A stretch of DNA of 64,000 nt, from contig NC_135137.1 of NCBI RefSeq assembly GCF_051014445.1, positions 26,785,501-26,849,500 on the forward strand, in the 5' to 3' direction. A model generated the notes under the pieces. The model was not told the origin of the DNA. It did no database searches and saw only the letters and a program-made list of their open reading frames with translations. This DNA is from Colletes latitarsis (lineage: Eukaryota > Arthropoda > Insecta > Hymenoptera > Colletidae). Positions 1-11,894 of this stretch are shown piece after piece. Numbering within the stretch: position 1 is the stretch's first letter; each line of letters begins with the position of its first letter. The translations under genes were made by a program, and so were the position numbers.

Positions 1-502
1 CGCGTAGTTTGCTTTTTTAAACATTAAAATCGTCCAATCCGTTCAGAAGTTATGACGTTTTAAAGATTCGCATGAAAATTCAGGCAGATATTTCTGCCCA
101 GAAATTATATTTTTGGTAAGGAATTTTTTTCTCGAAACTGAGTAGGATTTCGGGGGTATGTCTGTTGACCAAAAATGCTTGCAATTGACCCCTGCAACTA
201 AAAATAATTTTTCCAAGACGATTCGAAAGTCTTTTTTTTCACTCAAAACTTTCAACACTTACTCGAATTTTTTTCTCGAAAGTGGGTAGGATTTCGGAAG
301 TATGTGTATTCACCAAAAATGATTGTAATTGACCCCTGCAACCGTAAATAATTTTTCCAGAACGATTTGAAATTTTGGAATTTAATTGTTAATAACTTTT
401 TAACGAAGCCTCCATCAACAAATTGGTATTCTTGATTTTCGTCTTATTTTGGCCTCTAGAATCCCCCAATAAAATTTTTCCCAGGGGTGGCCGAACACCC
501 TG
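1..502. mobile_element. Family X element, right part, cut by window start
   Basis: The end CCGAACACCCTG at 491-502 followed by TA is the standard right terminus of the X family. Inward from it come the family's subterminal block (AACTTTTTAACGAAGCC) and internal units containing TTTTTTCTCGAA and CAAAAATGATTGTAATTGAC. The left part lies outside the window. Short open frames here are not conserved between copies and are not called as genes. Superfamily is unproven; TA flanks and CAG ends resemble Tc1/mariner-type non-autonomous elements. Confidence 0.8.
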
Positions 503-1178
503 TATATGTATAGTATACAAAATTAAAACAATAAAAATAAAAATATGTCGATATTGATTATTATGTGCATCAAGGGTCAACAAATCTTTCTTGTTATAAT
601 CATTGCTTATTATATCAGTGATAAATTAAATACACATCCTACTTTCAAAAAATTGTCAATAACTTCATGAGAAGATAGGTACAAAAATCGACAGGGATAT
701 TAAGGAGGGAAAAATAATATAATTAGAGATCTACATATTATTTATATTAATGTATACATTTGTATAAATTACAATATGAAGATTAAAAACTTTACAGTGG
801 TTCCTTCTGGAAACCATATTCTTGTAGAAGAATACACTACTTCAATAAACAAAACTAATAACATCAAAAGTGCTAGAACGCTCGAGATAAAATAAAATAT
901 ATTCTTGATGATTCAGTTATATGATTGCATTCAATTAAAACAAATTTGTGCATTACAAATATTTCGAGTTATTATCAGATAAGGAACAATTATCGTGTAA
1001 CAATTATTTTCAATGTTAATCAAGTGTTTCATTTGTATAACCATAGAATGCATGGCTACATTTATGTTAATGACATTCGTTTCCATTCCTACTACTATAG
1101 TATAATTGATTAAATTTTTAAGAATTCTTTGTTCAAAGTATGTGGTGGACAGTATCCCTATTCTACTAAATAATTATA
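503..1178. other. AT-rich spacer, nothing recognised
   Basis: Low-complexity AT-rich sequence with no gene, long repeat or RNA that I can recognise. The only open frame, 62 codons at 925-1113, has no recognisable motif. Confidence 0.5.
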
Positions 1179-1593
1179 CAGAATGTTCAGCAACCCCTGA
1201 GAAAAATTTTAATGGGAGATTCTAGGAGCCAAAATAAGACGAAAATCAAGAATATCAATTTGTTGATTGAGGCTTTGTTAAAAAGTTATTAACGTTTAAA
1301 GTTCCACCTGTATAACGGCAATCTGCGAACAGCTGCGTGCGCGTGATAGTGGTTCTCACTCAAAAAACTGTAAGACTGTTGATGCGTCAGTAAGTAGAGT
1401 TTCTCACGCTGAGTGAGAACCACTATCGCGCGTACACAGCTGTTCGCAGATTGCTGTTCTACTGACGGAACTTTAAACGTTAATAACTTTTTAACGAAGC
1501 TTCAATTAACAAATTGGTATTCTTGATTTTCGTCTTATTTTGGCCTCTAGAATCTCCCATTAAAATTTTTCCCAGGATTGGCCCAACACCCTG
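1179..1593. mobile_element. Short palindromic X-family MITE
   Basis: A 415-bp element lying between TA dinucleotides (1177-1178 and 1594-1595). It is almost entirely one inverted repeat: left and right arms of about 190 bp match closely, running from the CAGGGTGTT-type end through ACGTTTAAAGTTCC to GATAGTGGTTCTCACTC, with a small asymmetric loop at about 1361-1405. It has no coding capacity. Related copies are at 26038-26431, 27871-28161 and 37336-37675. Confidence 0.88.
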
Positions 1594-1899
1594 TATTATT
1601 ATAGGTATTTAATTTCTTTATTTCTCTTCTTTCAGGTTTTCAAAATTCTTTCGTATTAATTACATTATAATATGTTATTTTTACACCTATATTATCTTTT
1701 TCTCTAGGACATAAGATTTTTAATTTGTTGATGACTAGCATAAATATATACATACATCGTCAAGCAAAAGAGTTTTCATTGTTAATAAAAAAACGATTCT
1801 CACTTTTTCCTTCATCAAGTTCACATTTACTGAATAATTTCGTTTCACGAAAACAGTTCGTTCGCTCTACCGTCCACGGAATTCGAAATAAAAAAAAAC

Positions 1900-2540
1900 G
1901 CAGGATATAAAACCTCTAGAATCCCTAGCTGCCCGATTAAAACAAAAAGAAGCGAACGAAATCGTTACACGAAATTAGAAAACGATAGCGTTGAAGATTC
2001 ATTTAAATTGCAAATCCCGAAGAACGGAAAACCAATCGCGAACATTTTAAGCTGTGAAATTCATTCCGCGATGGAAACGATCGACCGTTCTTTAATTCGT
2101 TTCGGTCTCCAGTCGGAAAGTATAACGTTTCCAGGGAACAATTATGGAATTCTTCGGCGAAGGGTTTTCGTTTTCGTCCCCTCGCGAATTCGTGGCACGG
2201 TTGTGCTCGGGAAACTCGGTGTTATAAAACTTACGCGGCACAACATGGCGAAAAAGCCGATGGCCACGGGAATCTGGCCGAGGGACCGCGAAAACTTTCC
2301 AAGATTCCTGAAACTCCCGCAGTCTGTCTGAAATTTCTGACCGATATTTCACCAACTTCCACCCAGAAATCGATAGGAATTACTTTCTCGAACTGTTTGG
2401 CGCACGTATCAATTTATCTAATAGGCGTGCAGGTATTATGAAAACTTTTCGGAACTTTTTAATCTTGTATCGCGCGCTAAGTTACGATTCAATATGATCA
2501 GTGTTCGTTGCACTTGGCGTTGCTTGAATTTCAGAAAATT
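1900..2540. other. GC-richer unique island
   Basis: Base composition is clearly richer in G and C than the surroundings and no repeat family is visible. A 107-codon frame on + (2008-2331) and an 87-codon frame on - overlap each other, as is usual for stop-poor sequence, and neither has a recognisable domain. Could be a conserved noncoding element or an undetected exon; the sequence alone does not decide. Confidence 0.35.
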
Positions 2541-2546
2541 ATTATA

Positions 2547-2908
2547 GGTCGACTCATAAGTTCGTACTCTACGACATTCTTAAATTAACGAGGATTAAAT
2601 TTATGAATTAGTAGGAAAATAAAATTCGTTGCAATGTAAACATTTTTTCATTTTTGTTTACACTTAATAGCTGAAGATGGGAAATGAATTCTATAGAATA
2701 GTTTACAGGCTTTACTTACAGGGTAAATAAATGGAAAATATAAATGGAGTGGAAAATAGCGTCGAACAACATTTTAATGTAAAGTAAAAATTTTATAGAA
2801 AAATGAGAGATGGGATTTACCGATTTTTGTAAAATTCCATTCTGTGTTTTAAATATTGCTTCAAGTTCTATTAAAATTCAAAATTTGGCACAAATTTATG
2901 GGACGACC
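2547..2908. mobile_element. Mariner-like MITE
   Basis: The left end GGTCGACTCATAAGTTCGTAC (2547 on, after TA) and the right end AAATTTATGGGACGACC (ending 2908, before TA) form imperfect terminal inverted repeats. They resemble the ends of the mariner at 39038-40318, which read TTAGGTCGAGTCATAAGT. At 362 bp with no reading frame this is a non-autonomous derivative. Its right half is included in the tandem duplication at 2751-3230. Confidence 0.6.
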
Positions 2909-3230
2909 TAACAAAAACCTAAATCGAAAGTAAGCTCGATAATGATTTTTTTCAAAATTCGGATCGAAAGTCCAAAATTATAATCAACGGACTGGAAAAT
3001 AGCGTTGAACAACATTTTAATGTATAGTAAAAATTTTATAGAAAAATGAGAGATGGGATTTACCGATTTTTGTAAAATTCCATTCTGTGTTTGAAATATT
3101 ACTTCAAGTTCTATTAAAATTAAAAATTTGGCCCAAATTTATGAGACGACCTAACAAAAATCTAAATCGAAAGTAAGCTCGATACTGATTTTTTTCAAAA
3201 TTTGGATCGAAAAGTCCAAAATTATTTGAA
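2751..3230. repeat. 243-bp tandem duplication, two copies
   Basis: The segment starting GGAAAATAGCG at 2751 is repeated at 2994 with few differences, including the mariner-like MITE right end, which therefore appears twice (CGACCTAAC at about 2904 and 3149). The duplication arose after the MITE inserted, because the unit includes both MITE and flank. Confidence 0.85.
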
Positions 3231-4347
3231 TGCAAATACAGTAATTGGCTCTTATACGTGATATTTGTTTATATTAATCATCCTTGCTGCAAGTTAGCTT
3301 CATATAAAAAAAATGTAAACAAATGAGATATATGGGCATTAAATGATTGTTTAAGTCATTTTTCTTGAGAACGAATTTACGAAACAAATTTTTAAAATTC
3401 ATTCTAGAATTTCAATTTATCGTTTGAAGTAAAATCACCACTTTTTTGGTTACATTATGTATTTTGGAATATTTTATAAATGCGTTCTCGATACTTTCAC
3501 ATGCACTTCGTTCGTTGTATTGTAATATGAATTAGAAGAAATGATCGCTTATTAACAAAGATAATTAAACGAGAAGTCAAACATAGACCACAGATAGTTG
3601 GGACATACCATACTGTCTCGTATAATGTCACATTTTCTGTCCGGCGTTATGCCACGAAGTGTTGACCTCTGTCATATGTTTATTTGTCACTGTTTCTCAT
3701 TCTTGTCCCAATGTGTATAAAATCAAAGAAGTCAGGGATATAGCGCGATCGTTTCAAGCTTGAGACATTATTCGATGCATTGTGTAAATCAATCTACTTT
3801 TCATTGGATAGGTTACCTCGAAAACCACACTTTCTATATTTATAAATACTCAGAATCTTGTTTTCTTGTAACTATAGAAACACTACTTAATTTGTTATTG
3901 TCATTTTATTTACAATTTGAATTTATGTATAAAGGTTTACTGTAGCCATTTCACATCTTTTATGAATGACATATCTTCTTCGTATAATAAATCAAGCATT
4001 ACAAATGGCGTGTATTTTAATTAATTAAAATTAAATAATCATTTACAGAGCGTAATATTAAAAAATTAACCATTTCACCACATTGTTCTATGGTTAATAC
4101 GTCGTTCTACTTCTCGTTTAATCCGTGGACAAAACATGAACAAAAAAGTAGTCTTAAAAATCGATTCTCGATTATGGATTCCTAAACAAATATTCACTTA
4201 TACTACTACCTAATGTATCTCTTTAAAATGATGGCAAAATTGACAACATATAAAATAAAGCGCACGTTCTTATGAAGTATCGGGATGAGACATTTAGCCT
4301 TCCAATGTTAAAAGGTTTCTCGCCTCTGAACTATAAACGTGACCAAA
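3231..4347. other. AT-rich spacer, nothing recognised
   Basis: Mostly AT-rich unique sequence. No repeat pair, transposon end or coding motif was found apart from a slightly GC-richer patch near 3590-3760. Confidence 0.45.
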
Positions 4348-4351
4348 TTAA

Positions 4352-4592
4352 CACTCTGATTGCCACGTCAGCCCTTGACATATGGGTGACAGGACTTTTC
4401 ACTGTGGAACTAAAAGAATTAATTCTGAAGTTGAAATGTTAAAGGAAATAAATCTGAATAGGACTCATGAATTTTAGCGATGTACGAAAATAAGTACCAA
4501 GATAAATTTTGAGTTATGTAGTTTACAATTGTCCGGAATCAAAGTTTTGGTTTCGTAAAAAATTGTATAGTTTTGGTCTGGCAGTTGACGTG
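4352..4592. mobile_element. TTAA-flanked MITE (piggyBac type)
   Basis: A 241-bp element between TTAA at 4348-4351 and TTAA at 4593-4596. The terminal repeats are CACTCTGATTGCCACG on the left and, read from the right end inward, CACGTCAACTGCCAGA; most differences are transitions. TTAA target duplication with a CAC start is typical of piggyBac-type elements. Relatives are at 25777-25947, 37738-37928 and 38664-38877. No coding capacity. Confidence 0.65.
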
Positions 4593-5324
4593 TTAATGCA
4601 ATTACAAAGATAAGGTTATATTTTTTCGATGAAATAGTTGATTTAAATAATTTTAGACGTTTGTCCTTAGTTTTAATTGAAAGTTGTATATGATTAGGCA
4701 TACTTATTAATCTTGGACATATATTTTTAATATTTTCGTCTTTACGCCACATATTTCATAATCTAGTTTCTTCAAAAATTACGCTCTACCAGAAGTTCCT
4801 GTTCTCAATGAAGTAAACATTATTTATTTCCTAATGTAAATGATTTCTAACTATAGTAACTCGATTATGCTTCGAATTATTATTAAGATGACGTTTGCAT
4901 TAAAAAATAGACAAAATAAATACAAATATATACATTTCTTACATTTGCATTTTTTCTGAGAATGTAGATTTTTTAATTATTTGTGAAATTACTTGAATAA
5001 AATAACTTGTGAGTTATGTAAAAACTAATTCAGACGAAACCCAATAAATAAAACAAAAAATGTTTTTCTTCTAAAATCAAACAACGAAATAATCTAAAGA
5101 AAAATCATTTGACTATATAAATGAATTAACACATGATTGTTTCAAATAAAATTCAGCTAAATGAGGTAATACATCATTTTAATGGTCATTTTAAGGACCA
5201 GATATCGAACTCACTAAAAAGATGCGAAACAATTAAAAAATACGATAGAAAATAGATTCATGATTACTGGAGAATATATCAAACGGTGTAACATTATTAA
5301 CAAATCAGACTTCACTATGTTTAA
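4439..5324 (+). repeat. 0.88-kb duplicated segment, copy 1
   Basis: This stretch, starting inside the TTAA MITE and ending near TTTAATT at 5326, is repeated in the same orientation at 11008-11892 with small differences throughout. Because the duplicated block begins in mid-MITE, it is a copied genomic fragment, not a simple transposon copy. This copy is probably the source: here the MITE is complete and the flank continues as repeat sequence shared with 57200-57560. Confidence 0.85.
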
Positions 5325-5329
5325 TTGAA

Positions 5330-5476
5330 CTACCACACATTATAAAAATCATGCAATTTATAAAAGAAACTACATATGTATTTAAATTTCTGAATGACTA
5401 GAATCTATAGAATAGACAAACGTTGAACATTTCTTTCTATTTCACTCATTCTCAGTGTTGTATACTTTTGTTTATA
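5330..5476 (+). repeat. Dispersed repeat, left of X insertion
   Basis: Matches the reverse complement of about 57300-57470 (shared strings ATCATGCAATTT, AAAGAAACTACATATGTA and GTTGAACATTTCT). The match resumes on the other side of the X element at 6650-6740, so this repeat was interrupted by that insertion. Confidence 0.75.
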
Positions 5477-6649
5477 CAGGGTGTTCGGCCACCCCTGGGA
5501 AAAATTTTAATGGGAGACTCCAGAGGCCCAAATAAGACGAAAATCAAGGGTACTTTGTTGATTGAGACTTTGTTAAAAAGTTATAGAAACATTTTCGGCC
5601 ACACAGTATATTTTCGGTAAAGAATTTTTTCCTCAAAACTGCGTACGATTTCGGGGGTGTATCTATTCACCAAAAATAATTGTAATTGACCCCAGCAACC
5701 GAAAATAATTTTTCAGAACGATTCGAAATTTTTTTTTTCGCCGAAAAATTTAGGCAACTACTCGAATTTTTTTCTCGAAAGTGCGTAGAATTTCGGGGAT
5801 ATGTGTATTCACGAAAAATGATTGTAATTGACTCCTGCAACCGATAATAATTTTTCTAAGATTAAAACTTTTCAATTTCACCGAAAAATTTAGGCATCTA
5901 CCCCCTGTCGAATTTTCTTAAGAGTTTGTTTTTCATTTTTAATAAATTTGTTTAACGTCCTACGGAAATCTTGTTTAGTACTTTTTTGTAGGTATCCATG
6001 AACTCCACTGCCATACTAAATTTCATTGTGACACGTTCACTATTGTAGAAGTTATGGACGTTTGAAGATTGGACCATTTTTATGGGGGTTTTCTCACTTT
6101 ACAGGGTTAAGGAACAACTTTTCGAATAATCTTGAAATTTCTACATATTCTTCACTAAAATACGCATTATTTATCTTTCGAAACATTAAAATCCTCCAAT
6201 CCGTTCAGAAGTTATGATATTTTAAACATCTTCATGAAATTCCGAGGAAGCATTTCTGGCCAGAAATTATATTTTCGGTAAAGAATTTTTTTCTCGAAAG
6301 TGCGTAGGATTTCGGGGGTATGTGTATTGACCAAAAATGATTGTAATTGACCCCTACAACCAAAAATAATTGTTTTAGGATTTGAAATTTTTTAATTTCG
6401 CCCAAAAATTTCAGCACCTACTCGAATTTTTTTCTCGAAAGTGGGTAGGAATTCAGGGGTATATTTATTCACCAAAAATGATTGTAATCGACCCCTGTAA
6501 CTGAAAATAATTTTTCCGTGAATAATTTGAAATTTTTTAATTTAGTTTTTCAATAACTTTTTAACGAAGCTTCAGTCAAGAAATTGATATTCTCGATTTT
6601 CGTCTTATTTTGGCTTCTAGAATTTCCTAGAATCTGGCTGAACACCCTG
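5477..6649. mobile_element. Family X element, long complete copy
   Basis: A 1,173-bp element from CAGGGTGTTCGGCC to GAACACCCTG, bracketed by TA (5475-5476 and 6650-6651). Each end has about 110 bp of terminal inverted repeat, including GGGAGA and AAGACGAAAATCAAG. The interior carries repeated units of about 130 bp (TTTTTTCTCGAAAGTG, then CAAAAATGATTGTAATTGAC, then GATTTGAAATTTTTT) around a central block with TTCAGAAGTTATGA. No transposase is encoded; the open frames are short and interrupted in sister copies. The copy at 12429-13605 is the same subfamily and orientation. An empty version of this site exists near 57320. Confidence 0.88.
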
Positions 6650-7080
6650 TATACGATCAAGCCTAACTCCCTCGATAACGTTCGCGTTGCGGACTCGAGC
6701 TAGCATTGACGAGGAATCATTGTAGCTTCTTACGCATTTTCTCTTGCAACTCGAGCTATTCATAGACCCCAATGTTACCGATAAAAGTCAGAACTCCGTG
6801 AATCCGGTCGGTCGAAACAAAAGTGCATTTGAATACTGCGTGGAAAAAACCCAAGCAAATCTCGATGCAAATATTCCCTGTTCATTTAAGTATGCGCGTG
6901 CTCAAACTCGCAACTTTTTCTGGTGATATTAAAGCACGCCACGTAAATATAACAATGCACTGCTGTCGAAAAGATTAGAAAACGCCCAGCGAAGAATGAA
7001 TTGCGAGAAGTTTGTAAAGTTGAAACTGGGTTTGTCAAATTAACCCGATTCGCTCGAAGAAATCGTTTATTCTGATTTAT
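6650..7080 (+). other. Repeat flank and GC-richer segment
   Basis: About 6650-6740 continues the dispersed repeat also found at 57200-57300 (reverse strand), sharing AGCCTAAC and ATAACGTTC. The rest is GC-richer unique sequence with two short overlapping frames of no recognisable family. Confidence 0.45.
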
Positions 7081-9060
7081 AGATATCATGTTAAATTTTA
7101 CTTTTTAAGATAATACTTTGCGGTACTATGTTTTAATACTACATCGTATTTTGTTTCAACCGGTTCTGCATCGAGATCAACTCGATATAGAATTTTTTAA
7201 CTATCGATATATTTATTTTCTCTTAGTTTTCAATTGGAATCGCTGAGACATAAATGACTTCTGTTTCAATTGTTTCGTTTTTTATTATTAGACAGTGTCT
7301 ATATTTCTACTTCCATGTATTTCTTCAACGTAATCTACTATTCCTAGAATTGTATGAAAAAATGAGTTTTGTTGTCAATGTTAACACTTGTTTTTTTTAT
7401 CATTGTTACTATGAAAGATTTTTGACTTGAGTGGCTTATTCTATTGACAAAAATTTAGTTTACGCTCCTTTTTGTTCTTTTCATACATTATTTTGGTTGT
7501 TTCTGTCACATACTGCTCTGTAATTAACACTGTGCCAACTGCTTACAACATGGCTTTACTTAAATTTCTATAATTCATAGAATATGAAGTTGAATAATAT
7601 GAAATTTTTTAAAAATTACTCATTTTATCTCTGGAGAATTAATCATGAATAAAATTTCTTCGTATTTAATTATAATCATATAAAATTGTTAAATGAGACT
7701 ATTTTATACACAATTTTATCATTGATAGGAAAAATTCATTTTACTTTTGGAAGGTTTGTGAATACATTCGTGGGTACGAATAGTAGATTAACATTGAAGT
7801 AATCATTTCTTTCGATATACAAAAAAAAAAATATATAAAACTGAACGATATAAGATTAAAAAAAATATTTTTCTAGGTTCTGTTTAAGAATATTTTTCCG
7901 TTCCTCATTCTTTGTGGGAAGCCGTACGCTTTGTTCCTGAGCTACCCGATTGCACGAAGAGATTATCGATAAAATACATCGATACTGTGAGACCAGATGG
8001 ATGGAGGATTCTTGTACAGGTTTTAAATATTCTTTTCTATTCATTATCTATAATAAAAGCGGATTATTAACCGTGGAACAGTAATTTTACACAATTATTT
8101 CTTTCCGCTGACAGATCATTAAAAAACATAAAAACAAAAAATTACGTATTTATGATAGTTTATCAGGAGGAAGTAATTTCGTTACGTTATGTATCTACGT
8201 TGAATATTCCCCAAGAGTTCTTTAGTTCTTTGCGAAGAACAATATCTATAAGTATATTTGAAATGTATTTACTTTTTATAGAAAGCTACAAATAATAATA
8301 GATTGTAAGATAGTAATTTGCTGTATCCGAATAAAGAGAAACATTCGATGCGTTAATATAAATAGGAAATTAACTTCGAAACAATTAGGTATTGATTTAT
8401 TGATATTATATTAATTGTAGTTAAATACTTATAATAGATTCATCTTTATTCTTAGTTTTCTTTTAAACTATAAAAATATCTGTGATTTAGGTTGATTATA
8501 TTGTTATACCGTTCATTCTAATAAAGTGGACGATCTGTTTAAAGTAAATAAAAAAAACAGTACCTTATTTAATGTACAATTTATAAATGTACTTATATTA
8601 AAAAAAGTACTTATACTTAAAAAAGTATTAGTATATTTATTGTGAAAACTAGAAAAATAACATCAAAATAGGCAAATGTTGGATCTTTTCTTAAATTTAG
8701 TTTATCGAAACAATATTTCGTCTTCTTTTTAAATAAATTTATGATTTCGTGGAAAACCACTAAAGCCGTGAATAAATATTTATCATTAAAATACCTCGTA
8801 TTCAAAATCTAAATAGGCATTAAACGTTTTGGATTTTTGGCACGAAGTCATTTTCAGAATTACATAAAAATGTATAATAAAATAATGTACTTGTAAGAGC
8901 ATCAAAGATCGTATGTAAATATAACATAAGTGATAAACATTGGTTACAATTTCAAATAAGTGAATAAATAAACAGAACAAAGAAGTGTAATGCGAGAAAG
9001 GATTGTATAAAATCATACAACGGTGACGATAATTTAATTTATTTCTAATGTATCCAACGT
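7081..9060. other. AT-rich spacer, nothing recognised
   Basis: Nearly 2 kb of AT-rich sequence with only short open frames lacking motifs and no repeat partner noticed in the window. Confidence 0.5.
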
Positions 9061-9167
9061 TCTTTTACATCATATTCTTCTATTTTGTTTATCGTTTTTT
9101 TGCATCATATTCTTCTATTTTGTTTATCGTTTTTTTGCATCATATTCTTCTATTTTGTTTATCGTTA
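9061..9167. repeat. 35-bp minisatellite, three copies
   Basis: The unit CATCATATTCTTCTATTTTG plus TTTATCGTTTTTTTG repeats at an exact 35-bp spacing from 9068, 9103 and 9138; the copies are almost identical. Confidence 0.92.
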
Positions 9168-9756
9168 TTAATCTAAACGACTAATAAAAATTCTTTTTCT
9201 AAGTTAAACATTTAGTAGATTTCTCGATTAAATTCTGTTGATGGTTTCAGTTGTTGAATTTAAATGTTTGCATTTTATTTCAAATATAAGCACATCAGAC
9301 CATTTTAATAGTATCGAAAGATTCATAAATATCAAATTATTAGTTCCCGAAGAAGTTAAATTTTACACAAACTGAATGATGATGTTAAAAGGTTATTCTA
9401 ATCAAATCAAATCAAATAGTGTATAAGATTGAATATAATAAATCAACAATGTAACTTGTGAGAAGTAAATTTGTGAGAAAGTGTAGTGATTTGGAATCAC
9501 GAGCATGAGCAGAATTGCTCAATTATTTAATTAATAGATGTTTCGAACATTAAAATGCGTGGTCCTATTCGAAAGTCTATATAATATATGAATAAAAGAC
9601 AAAAGCAAGTTCTTACCTTTTAACTAAGAAAAATGAAGTTAAAAAAAAAGTTATGATCTGATGGATAACACGTGCTTATCACTCTTGTATCGTTTGATTG
9701 ACTTTTAAAAAAGGATTTTCTGAATTATGTATTGACTTTGACTTGTCTTTTGGAGA

Positions 9757-10545
9757 AAAATGATTATAAGCCTTTTTCTTTTTGTATTTCGATTTTGTAC
9801 TCTCATTTAAGGTTAATAAACTCATTTACATCTTTTATTTCCGTGTAAACTTATAAAGAGAACTACAGTAATGATTCTTAAAATGAACCTCAAACATGAA
9901 TCGTAAGTTGAACATCTATATCTCTTCCAACTAGTGATGTCGAATTTCACTTCCATTATACAAAAAAATGAACATGCTGAACCTGGGACGATGTTCATTT
10001 TAAGAAACATTACTGTAGTACCTCTTTATGAGTTTACACAGAAATAAAAGATGTAAATGAGTTCGTTAACCTTAAATGAGAGTACAAAATCGAAATAGAA
10101 AAAGAAAAAAGCTTATAATCATTTTTAACTACAGTAATGATTCTTAAAATGAACCTTAAACGTAATTCGTAAGTTGAACATTTATATCTCTTCCAACTAG
10201 TGATGTCGAATTTGACTTCCACTGTACGAAAGATGAATATGTCGACCCTAGAACGATGTTCATTTTAAGAATCATCACTGCAATACCTGTTTATGAGTTT
10301 ACACAGAAATAAAACTTATAATTGAGTTCGTTAACCTTGAATGAGAGTACAAAATCGAAATAGAAAAAGAAAAAAGCTTATAATCATTTTTAACTACAGT
10401 AATGATTCTTAAAATGAACCTAAAACGTGATTCGTAAGTTGAACATTTATATCTCTTCCAACTAGTGATGTCGAATTTCACTATCACTGAACGGAAGATG
10501 GACATGCCGACCGTAGAACGATGTTCATTTTAAGAATCATTACTA
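9757..10545. repeat. Nested palindromic MITE array
   Basis: Three copies of a 150-bp MITE (9866-10015, 10132-10280, 10397-10545), each with ends CAGTAATGATTCTTAAAATG and its inverted partner, repeat at 265-266 bp together with about 115 bp of flank. The flank left of copy 1 (9757-9865) is the reverse complement of the flank right of it (10016-10125). So the 150-bp element lies inside a larger inverted repeat, and MITE plus right flank was then tandemly amplified. The open frames of 62-68 codons on - are copies of one another within this repeat and are not genes. Confidence 0.9.
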
Positions 10546-10559
10546 TACACGATCCTAGT

Positions 10560-11012
10560 GGCTGAAAATCGGTTATACAAGAAGGTAATAACAACGTGGA
10601 AGATCGAACACCGATAAACTAAGACTAATCAAAATATAACGCTTTCGTTCGTTCGACCAGAGAACTGGCTATCCTCTCTTGGAAAGAGAAATCTAGTTCC
10701 CGCGTTTTCTACTCTTCTATCTGTCTCTCTCATCGCGATCGACCAAATCAAATTATTCTCCGCTCTCTGACTCATGGAGAATCGCTCCTTCCGTCCGCCA
10801 ATCACGCTTCGAATTACGATTTCATACCTTCCCGCTGCAATTGTACATTCTTGATAATCAAATCGGGAGCGGAGGCGATCCGATGACAAGGAAGTCAGAA
10901 AAAGGCGGAGCGGAAAAGAAACGTGCTGTGAAAGATACGAGAGAACCCCTTGGAGATTCGTCTCTTCGATGATCCGATCCATAAATATCCATTGTCAAGA
11001 TAAATTGTTAAA
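10560..11012. other. GC-richer island, left part
   Basis: GC-richer unique sequence interrupted by the 0.88-kb insertion at 11013-11894 and continuing at about 11895-12140. A 117-codon frame on - (10629-10982) has no recognisable domain, signal or repeat. It ends at the insertion boundary, so it would have been longer or different in the uninterrupted ancestor. Not called as a gene. Confidence 0.4.
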
Positions 11013-11894
11013 TAAATTTGAATAGGTCTCATGAATTTTAGCGATGTACGAAAATAACTACCAAGATAAATTTTGAGTTATGTAGTTTATAATTATCCGG
11101 AATCAAAGTTTTGGTCTCGTAAAAAATTGTATAGTTTTAATTTGGCAGTGAACGTGTTAATGTAATTATAAAAGTAAGGTCACATTTTTTCGATAAAATA
11201 GTTTTATACATCTAAATAATTTTAGACGTTTGTCCTTAGTTTTAATTGAAAGTTGTATATGATTAGGCATACTTATTAATCTTGGACATATAATTTTAAT
11301 ATTTTCGTCTTTAGGCCACATATTTCATAATCTAGTTTCTTCAAAAATTACGCTCTACCAGAAGTTCTTATTCTCAATAAAGTAAACATTATTTATTTCT
11401 TAATGCAAATGGTTTCTAACTATAGTAACTCGATTATGCTTTGAATTATTATTAAGATGACGTTTGCATTAAAAAGTAGACAAAATAAATACAAATAAAT
11501 ACATTTCTTACATTTGCATTTTTTCTGAGAATGTAGGTTTTTTAATTAGTTGCGAAATTACTTGAATAAAATAATTTGGGAGTTATGTAAAAACTAATTC
11601 AGACTAAACTCAAAAACTAAAACAAAAAACGTTTTTCTTCTAAAATCAAACAATGAAATAATCTATAGAAAAATCATTTGACTATATGAATGAATTAACA
11701 CATGATTGTTTCAAATAAAATCCAGCTAAATAAGGTAATATATTATTTTAATGATCATTTTAAGGACCAGAAATCGAACTCACTAAAAAGATGCGAAACA
11801 ATTAAAAATGCGACAGAAAATAGATTCATGATTACTGGTGAATATGTTAAACGGTGTAATATTATTAACAAATCAGCCTTCACCACGTTTAATT
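11013..11894 (+). repeat. 0.88-kb duplicated segment, copy 2 (inserted)
   Basis: Same sequence as 4439-5324, beginning inside the TTAA MITE (its left end is missing) and ending at about the same point. It is bracketed by direct repeats at 10971-11012 and 11895-11936 that agree at 36 of 42 positions (shared TCCGATCCA, AAATATCCAT, GTTAAA). This identifies it as the inserted copy, in a GC-richer island. Confidence 0.85.

Noticed and set aside
4439..5324. The 0.88-kb block as a TTAA transposon
   Set aside because: TTAA tetramers do occur at both block edges, but the ends have no inverted repeats and the left edge falls inside another MITE. The TTAA match is expected by chance in such AT-rich DNA.
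10629..10982. 117-codon frame on the minus strand
   Set aside because: No recognisable motif, no second exon evidence, and it ends at an insertion junction. Left inside the GC-richer island entry.
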